Made by a program: the position numbers and the translations under genes
Shown: in pieces, positions 15,201 through 19,225 of the stretch
Layout of the letters: each line of letters begins with the position of its first letter
How positions within the stretch are numbered: position 1 is the first letter of the stretch
The notes under the pieces: model-generated
What the model saw: the letters and a program-made list of their open reading frames with translations, nothing else
Databases searched by the model: none
What the model was told of the DNA's origin: nothing
Origin: CAYTSW01 sp964440605
GTDB taxonomy: Bacteria > Planctomycetota > Phycisphaerae > Phycisphaerales > UBA1924
Assembly: GCA_964440605.1 (NCBI GenBank)
Contig: CAYTSW010000045.1
Span: 1-19,225, forward strand
Direction: 5' to 3'
Length of the DNA: 19,225 nucleotides

Positions 15201-15375
15201 CCTCTACATCAACCGCCCCTGCACCGGCGCCCTCGTCGCCCGCATGCCCTTCGGCGGCTTCGGCCTCTCCGGCGTCGGCTCCAAGGCCGGCGGACACGAC
15301 TACCTCCTCCAGTTCGTCGAACCCCGCGCGTCATGCGAAAACACCATGCGCCGAGGCTTCGCCCCCGAGCTCTGA
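12247..15375 (+). CDS. putA: Bifunctional proline dehydrogenase / delta-1-pyrroline-5-carboxylate dehydrogenase
   Basis: Oxidises proline to glutamate in two steps: an FAD-dependent proline dehydrogenase passes electrons to quinone, and an NAD-dependent aldehyde dehydrogenase oxidises the glutamate semialdehyde. The 1042-aa protein has the PRODH barrel at about residues 70-490. Key segments are RLVKGAYWDYE (from R333) and the C-terminal YVPVGEMIPGMAYLVRRLLEN with NESWLRAGF. The aldehyde dehydrogenase domain spans about 540-1030. It shows SPWNFP (680-685), catalytic-base E787 in EMGGKN, nucleophile C821 in GQKCSACSR, EVFGPVLAI, and PFGGFGLSGVGSKAGG. There is no N-terminal ribbon-helix-helix, so unlike E. 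coli PutA it cannot repress its own gene. Monocistronic, divergent from nuoA; proline-derived electrons could feed the same quinone pool. Ends at a strong hairpin. Confidence 0.96.
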   Translation: MPISFFKRPAQDRAKAADEHRRAAGRAVAGRDASPAIEGHPWREDRVREIGAEVLQRARDHKSGVFSREFWSDKLMDWSMKDRNFKVQFFRFVDAFPVLRHDPDAVYEHLTDYLGQPGVSLPPGMGAGMKAGSLAKSTFTKTISGQIEGMGRKFIAGEDAASALPQLEKLWRHGIAFSVDLLGEACVSDAEADAYLEKYLDLVDNLPETVDVWRPNERLEHDHLGPIPRTNVSIKISALSSRCHPIDTDGAIADLKTRVIPILKTAAKRGVFINFDMEQSALKDLTMRLFMECCEEVDFHAGLAMQAYLRSGDADAQRIIEWSKRTGRRVSVRLVKGAYWDYETIHAEQMGWPQPVWAVKSDTDACFERMAEAFIEATPRDTSTGGVTLALGSHNARSIAAALDGLERRDLPRSAIELQMLHGMADQLKHAAAEMDLRVREYVPVGEMIPGMAYLVRRLLENTSNESWLRAGFLHDADPDQLLASPHRRTAMPRTNGSPDAIEHTQLTSDRDDPMALYQPERHALSPADIHVGDGRPFLNEPTRDFSFEPVRATFAKAVEKAKVPDVANDGTPDDALKAIAQAHEAFTAWRDTDPYERARIISRAAEIMRERRDELSGVVIKENGKDWANADADVCEAIDFCAYYARQSVNLFNPTRIGRFIGELDESWYQPRGVAAVISPWNFPLAICCGMTVAALVTGNTVVLKPAEQTPGIAKLMVDILREAGLPRDVLHFIPGPGETTGAALVRDPRVALICFTGSKAVGLDIIQAAGMTAEEQASVKKVICEMGGKNAIIVDTSADLDEAVLGVRSSAFGFQGQKCSACSRCIVVDPEGPEGHLTKLFLERLTHSVNSLVIKDPVHSGSDVGPVIDREAADKIRGYIQRAKERGLAYSAPALPDHLADPDHPDNTANKPFVAPHVFTSVPEDDELAIDEVFGPVLAIIHAGSFSDALRIANSSRYKLTGGVFTRKPEHIIKAKREFRVGNLYINRPCTGALVARMPFGGFGLSGVGSKAGGHDYLLQFVEPRASCENTMRRGFAPEL

Positions 15376-15421
15376 GGCTGGGAGAGCCGGTACACCGAGC
15401 CACGGAGCGGAACAGAGACAA

Positions 15422-15450
15422 CAGAGCCGGGCATTACTGACCCGGCTCTG
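15422..15450. terminator. Perfect 10-bp hairpin between convergent genes
   Basis: CAGAGCCGGG (15422-15431) pairs perfectly with CCCGGCTCTG (15441-15450) around a nine-base loop, about 45 bases after the putA stop. No T tract follows on either strand. It could block readthrough from both putA and the opposing three-gene operon by structure alone or protect 3' ends. Confidence 0.55.
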
Positions 15451-15515
15451 CAGGTCAGTGCTTCGCTCGATCGAACACGCAGAGAAACACCGACCTCGCA
15501 AAGCCGGGGTCAGTA
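15435..15515. repeat. Imperfect long inverted repeat behind putA
   Basis: The 17 bases at 15435-15451 (TACTGACCCGGCTCTGC) reappear inverted at 15498-15515 with one extra base and one mismatch, 46 bases apart. The first arm overlaps the 10-bp hairpin, so two alternative stems can form. The surrounding bases are rich in GAGA/CAGAG-like words (15391-15425, 15477-15490, 15539-15555), as in degraded intergenic repeat elements. Confidence 0.6.
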
Positions 15516-15560
15516 GCACCCAAAGGTGTACGCCCCCGTCTCTGCGTCTCTCTCCTCAGC

Positions 15561-15818
15561 TCACATCGACAACAACCGAATCAACTCCAGCGCGCCCAGC
15601 CCCGTGAAGGGCAACAGCAGCGCCCGCACCACCGGGCTCGAGCTCCACGCGCCGAACGCCCCTTCACGCGTACTCTCGACGCGCTTGATCGCCCGTTCGA
15701 TCGAGCCCGACGACGACCAGGTGACGCGCTCAGAGACGTCGCTGGTCGGCGGCGAGGCGGCCGCGCTGCTCGGGGCCGCGTTCGCCCGCGATTGTTTGCG
15801 TTTGCGCTGCTTTTTCAC
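15561..15818 (-). CDS. Small membrane-tail protein, third gene of the coupled module
   Basis: An 85-aa protein beginning at GTG 15818, whose GTGA overlaps the stop of the upstream gene. A longer ATG-started reading frame to 15959 would lie wholly inside that gene and is low-complexity. The N-terminus is very basic (KKQRKRKQSR), followed by an Ala/Ser-rich linker and an ionic segment (SIERAIKRVESTREGAF). It ends in a hydrophobic helix (SSPVVRALLLPFTGLGALELIRLL). It looks like a tail-anchored cytoplasmic peptide. No family recognised; role presumably tied to the two membrane proteins encoded just before. Confidence 0.65.
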   Translation of the reverse strand: MKKQRKRKQSRANAAPSSAAASPPTSDVSERVTWSSSGSIERAIKRVESTREGAFGAWSSSPVVRALLLPFTGLGALELIRLLSM

Positions 15819-16834
15819 GTCGCACCTCCGGTCGCCACCGCCGCCCGCCCGTCCGTTTTGCTCTCGACGACGCGCTCGGCCTTCTTCGTCGGCGGTTCGC
15901 CGGGGCGCATCGCCCGCAGGCGGACCAGCGCGCGCCGGCGCGCCAGCTCCGCCGCCCAACGCAGCGACGAGGCCGAGGCCAAGACCAGGACGCCGCTAAG
16001 CGCAAATGTCGCGATCACCGACCACGTCCACCCGGCCCACGTCTCGAAGACGCTCTGCACGCTGATCAGCAGGATCGACAGCAGCACCGCGGGGTAGAGC
16101 ACGCCCGCGCCGACCACCCGCGTTCGAGCCGCGACCAGGCCGATCAGCAACGCTTCTTCGGCCGCCGGGCCTTCGATCCCGCGCCGCTCGCGCATGCGCG
16201 CCATCGCCTGCTCCGGCCAGCGCCGCGGCCCGTCGGCCGAGAGCCGATCCACGAACTTCCGTTCCAGGCAGCAGGCGTCGAAGACGTAGAAGTTGAAGAA
16301 GTGCACCAGCAGCCCCACCGCGTACCACACCGCCACGTTCATCCCGCGGAACCAGTCCTGTCGCAGGTCGGAGCGCACGGGCGGATCGATCACCACGGTC
16401 CACAGCGTCGAGATCACGCAAAACAGCGCAAACCACACCAGCGACCGCGCGAGGCGCGACCGCCCACGCCCGCGGCGTCGATACCACGTCCATTCCGCCC
16501 GGGCGGTGCGCAGCCCGCGGTCCCGCTCGTCCTCGCCCGAGAGTTCGTCGAAGCCGCAGGCCTCCTCCATCGCCGCTCGGTTTGTCCGCACGCTCTTCCA
16601 GAAGTGCAGCAGGAAGCCCACCGCCAGAAAGAGCGTGCCGAGGCGGATGAGGAACCCGGGCCAGGCGCTGATCCCCTCGGCCCACTTCAGGGGCTCCATC
16701 GCTCGGTTGACGGTCGTCGCGCGCGACGCCCACAGCCCCACGACCGTCGGCACGATCGCCGCCAGGGCGAACCACGTCCAGGGCCACGCCAGCAGCACGT
16801 CGGGCCGTTTGAGCGATCGGGCGGGCAGCCTCAC
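15815..16834 (-). CDS. Six-TM membrane protein, second gene of the coupled module
   Basis: A 339-aa integral membrane protein starting at GTG 16834, where GTGA overlaps the stop of the 761-aa gene. About six hydrophobic helices are visible: WTWFALAAIVPTVVGLWAS, GFLIRLGTLFLAVGFLLHFW, LVWFALFCVISTLWTVVI, MNVAVWYAVGLLVHFFNFYVF, and two between GAGVLYPAVLLSILLIS and ATFALSGVLVLASAS. Basic and acidic loops separate helices 2 and 3. A charged cytoplasmic tail contains RRRALVRLRAMRPGEPPTKK. No transporter, channel or enzyme motif stands out. An ATG 90 bases further up (16924) would add low-complexity Arg/Ala sequence inside the preceding gene. Function unknown; the strict coupling indicates a stoichiometric partner of the 761-aa protein. 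Confidence 0.75.
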   Translation of the reverse strand: MRLPARSLKRPDVLLAWPWTWFALAAIVPTVVGLWASRATTVNRAMEPLKWAEGISAWPGFLIRLGTLFLAVGFLLHFWKSVRTNRAAMEEACGFDELSGEDERDRGLRTARAEWTWYRRRGRGRSRLARSLVWFALFCVISTLWTVVIDPPVRSDLRQDWFRGMNVAVWYAVGLLVHFFNFYVFDACCLERKFVDRLSADGPRRWPEQAMARMRERRGIEGPAAEEALLIGLVAARTRVVGAGVLYPAVLLSILLISVQSVFETWAGWTWSVIATFALSGVLVLASASSLRWAAELARRRALVRLRAMRPGEPPTKKAERVVESKTDGRAAVATGGAT

Positions 16835-19116
16835 GCCGTCCCTCCCGTCGGCCCGTCCCCGAACGCGCGCAGGTGGCCTTCCAGCAGCGAGTCGTCGTGC
16901 GGCATGGGTCGCGCCGCGCCCCACAACGCCAGCGTAAAGATTCCCAGCAGCACGACCAGACCTCCAACGACCACGAGCCGGTGTTGCGGCTCGGTCTGCT
17001 CGCGCGCGAAGAGATGGGTCGCGTGCTCGCGCCCGCCCAGGTAGGTCAGGTCGTGTGCGCGCGTGCGCCCCACTTCGTACAGGCGTCGCCGATCACCGGG
17101 GCCGGCGCCCAGGCCCTCCGCCGATGCCCAACTGCCCAGCCCCGTCGTCTGGCTCGTCGCGTACCGCGTCGCGAAGAACGTCGCGCTCTGGTAGCCGTTC
17201 CGAAAGGGCGGCGTCCCGGGCTGCAAGGGCTGTCCGAGGCGCAGGCCGAAGTGCGAGGCCACGAGCAGATTGCGCGTCGCCTCGCGGTAGGCCGGGTGCT
17301 CATAGAACGCGTGCATATCCGTCGTGAAGCACAGGGCCTTGGGCAGTCGATGCCGCACCGCGTGCAGGATCGTCAGCGTGTCGTACACGTCCGCGCCGAG
17401 GATGCCGACGGCGCGCACCGGTTGGCCCGAACGCCGCGCCCGCGTCAGCTCCGCGTCCAGGTCATCCATCAGGCGGTCGATCGAGTCCATCTGCGTCCGC
17501 CCCTCGGGCCGGTACCGCTCCGCGGGCTCGAAGGCGCGGCTGAGCGAGTCGCCGCCCTTCCCCGAACCGCCGCCATCGGCCTCCGATTCGTCCCCGGACA
17601 ACCCCGACATGAACCCCTTGCGAAACAGCGCGGGCGTCCCGCCCTCCAGCCGATACCGCGTCAACTCGCTCACCACCCGCTCCAACGCCTCGCTCCACCC
17701 CTGCGCACCTTCTGTCAATCCGCGATCGAGCAGCACGACCCGCGCGATCGATCGCGCCAGCGTCATGAACATCGCGCGGCTGTACGCGTCGTCGTAGGGC
17801 GACAGCACGAGCACGCGCTCCGCCCGCTCGCCAAGACCCGGGTCCAGGTCCACGCCCCGGCGAGCGAGTTCTTGGGCGACAAGATCCAGCAAATCCGCGT
17901 CCGTGCCGATGAGTCTCTGCACAAACGGGCCATCCACCAGCACGTCGTCGTCCCGCGAGACACGGCGCACGAAGGTGTGGTCCGCCAGACGGGTCATCAC
18001 ATCCGAGTCGCGTGAGGCTCGCGGGACACGCAGCATCAACCGCGAGGTCGGGAAGAGCCGCGCTCCCGTGCCCGAACGCGTCAGGCTGCGCGCCACGCGT
18101 CGGTCGGCCTCCGCGGGCCGAGCCCGGCCGTTGCGCGTCGCCAAGTAGCTCGCCAGCGAGGCCTCCGAGATCGTGGTCCAGTTCGGATAGACCACCGTCC
18201 GCTGGAGCAGCTCCAGCACGGGCTCGGACACCGCCTCGCCGAGGCGAGGCGCCTGGCTCGCGTCCACCAGATCGACCAACGCGTCCGAGTTCGTCGGACC
18301 CAGGACCCGCACATCCACACCAGCGCAGACCTGTGCCAGCAGGCCCGGATCGTCCGCGGCCTCCGCGTCGTACGCGCCCCGCACCATTTCTTCGATCAGG
18401 AAGGCCAGGCGTTTGGGCAACTCGGCCATTGTCGGCAGCAGCGTCTCATCCAACCACAGCACCAGCACGCGCCCACACCCGTCTTCCACGTCCACTCTTC
18501 GACCGCCCTGGACGAGCTGCGCGTCGAACTCGAACCACTCGAAGGGCATCTTCGCCGGCGTCAGGTCCGCTCGCGCGACGTCCCACGCTTCCCCCCCGAC
18601 GCTCAGCTCGCGCGAGAGGCTCCGCACCCGAGCGAAGTCGAGGTTGAGCCCCTGCCTCGGCGCGAAGCCCTCCGCCGCCAAGGCCGCGATGACCGCGATG
18701 CGCGTCTCGATCCGCGAGTCGGCGGTGTCCTGCCAGGGCGAGCCGTCGATCATCACGGGCAGCACCAGGAGCCTCGCGATCCGCTCGCTGTCGTCCGGGC
18801 GCTCGTCTTCGTCGTCATCGGGCAGGGCCGAGGCGATGATCTCGCGTCGCAGACGTTCCAGCCCGCTCGCGTCGCGCGGGGGGGCGACCTCTTCGTCCTC
18901 GCCCGAGGCCGTCGCCTGTCCGATTGCTCCCACCGCGCGCAGCGGGTCCTGCCACAACCGCGCGTACACGCGGTCCGGAGTCGGGGGTGCGACGGCGGGG
19001 GTTTCGATCTTCGGGCGCGGCGTCTTGAGCGGGACCGTCGCCGACACCGCTCCCGCGATCGCGATCAGGCCCATCAGCAGCGTGCCCAGCGGGTTCTTTT
19101 CCGACGAACCGAACAT
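16831..19116 (-). CDS. Large membrane-anchored protein of unknown function, first gene of the coupled module
   Basis: A 761-aa protein with a hydrophobic N-terminus (PLGTLLMGLIAIAGAVSATVPL, signal peptide or anchor) and one hydrophobic helix near the C-terminus (about 714-735, VVVGGLVVLLGIFTLALWG) before a short tail. This puts a body of about 680 residues outside the cytoplasm, or inside if the topology is reversed. Several alternating strand/helix units appear (RLLVLPVMIDGSPW, GCGRVLVLWLDETLL, RVLVLSPYDDAYSRAMF). A conserved-looking segment near 565-655 contains VGILGADVYDTLTILHAV, LCFTTDMHAF, RNLLVASHFGLRL and FRNGYQSATFFATRYA. This resembles large bacterial hypothetical proteins I recall with similar words, perhaps a Rossmann-like periplasmic-binding-protein fold. 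No catalytic motif is certain. Its stop overlaps the next GTG. The ATG at 19116 has a purine-rich stretch (GGGAGAAGGG) upstream. Confidence 0.78.
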   Translation of the reverse strand: MFGSSEKNPLGTLLMGLIAIAGAVSATVPLKTPRPKIETPAVAPPTPDRVYARLWQDPLRAVGAIGQATASGEDEEVAPPRDASGLERLRREIIASALPDDDEDERPDDSERIARLLVLPVMIDGSPWQDTADSRIETRIAVIAALAAEGFAPRQGLNLDFARVRSLSRELSVGGEAWDVARADLTPAKMPFEWFEFDAQLVQGGRRVDVEDGCGRVLVLWLDETLLPTMAELPKRLAFLIEEMVRGAYDAEAADDPGLLAQVCAGVDVRVLGPTNSDALVDLVDASQAPRLGEAVSEPVLELLQRTVVYPNWTTISEASLASYLATRNGRARPAEADRRVARSLTRSGTGARLFPTSRLMLRVPRASRDSDVMTRLADHTFVRRVSRDDDVLVDGPFVQRLIGTDADLLDLVAQELARRGVDLDPGLGERAERVLVLSPYDDAYSRAMFMTLARSIARVVLLDRGLTEGAQGWSEALERVVSELTRYRLEGGTPALFRKGFMSGLSGDESEADGGGSGKGGDSLSRAFEPAERYRPEGRTQMDSIDRLMDDLDAELTRARRSGQPVRAVGILGADVYDTLTILHAVRHRLPKALCFTTDMHAFYEHPAYREATRNLLVASHFGLRLGQPLQPGTPPFRNGYQSATFFATRYATSQTTGLGSWASAEGLGAGPGDRRRLYEVGRTRAHDLTYLGGREHATHLFAREQTEPQHRLVVVGGLVVLLGIFTLALWGAARPMPHDDSLLEGHLRAFGDGPTGGTA

Positions 19117-19225
19117 CGCACCTGCCCTTCTCCCAAATCGCCCCGATCCACTTCCGGAGTCTGGACCACCCGGGCAAGCGATACAAGCTGGGCAAAGACA
19201 ACAGAACGCGAAAAACCGGCGTGCC
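19117..19225 (-). other. Upstream region of the three-gene module
   Basis: The last 109 bases hold no gene. On the - strand a weak TTCTGT-17-TATCGC pair can be drawn, but the match is too poor to call a promoter. The region should contain the operon's control signals. Confidence 0.3.

Noticed and set aside
15819..15959. In-frame N-terminal extension of the 85-aa protein
   Set aside because: It lies wholly inside the six-TM gene and is low-complexity; the GTGA overlap at 15815-15818 is the better start.
1..19225. tRNA, rRNA, insertion sequences, integrase
   Set aside because: I looked for cloverleaf and rRNA-like segments, transposase motifs and recombinase signatures, and saw none.

Overview
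The window is GC-rich, densely coded bacterial DNA. The style of several genes fits a planctomycete, most likely a Phycisphaerae-like lineage. These include a short winged/MerR-type HTH joined to an acidic linker and membrane helices, a lipoprotein pair, DUF2752, and an isolated NADH-dehydrogenase subunit gene. This placement is an inference from gene content; no rRNA or marker gene settles it.

Left part (1-5382): a leftward gene block of phage or domesticated-phage type. From its promoter it reads a two-HTH regulator (3831-4283), an ABC-ATPase fused to a GNAT acetyltransferase (COG2401 type, 2425-3831), a 71-aa protein, a probable small terminase subunit (1638-2147) and a large terminase subunit TerL (136-1593). 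The genes overlap by one base or lie close together. A LexA/CI-like self-cleaving repressor (4453-5382) is read in the opposite direction. A 20-bp palindrome (4353-4372) sits between overlapping divergent promoter candidates, so a damage-responsive switch is a natural model. No portal, capsid, integrase or replication gene is visible. TerL is followed by 135 bp without a gene, carrying a hairpin and an 8-bp tandem repeat at the window edge.

Middle part (5383-12086): apparently chromosomal genes. On the + strand are an HTH/acidic-linker/two-TM protein, two small coupled proteins (70 and 79 aa), and an atypical SDR-DUF2867 protein. On the - strand lies a run of nuoA, a DUF2752 membrane protein, two related lipoproteins and a GT-B-like glycosyltransferase. 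nuoA stands without nuoB/nuoC and may be translated from a leaderless mRNA.

Right part (12087-19225): putA, a 1042-aa bifunctional proline dehydrogenase/P5C dehydrogenase, is divergent from nuoA and ends at a strong hairpin in a repeat-rich convergent spacer. Facing it is a leftward three-gene membrane module (761, 339 and 85 aa), joined by two GTGA start/stop overlaps. I cannot name a function for it. It and the terminase/ABC-GNAT block are the best candidates for undescribed biology here.
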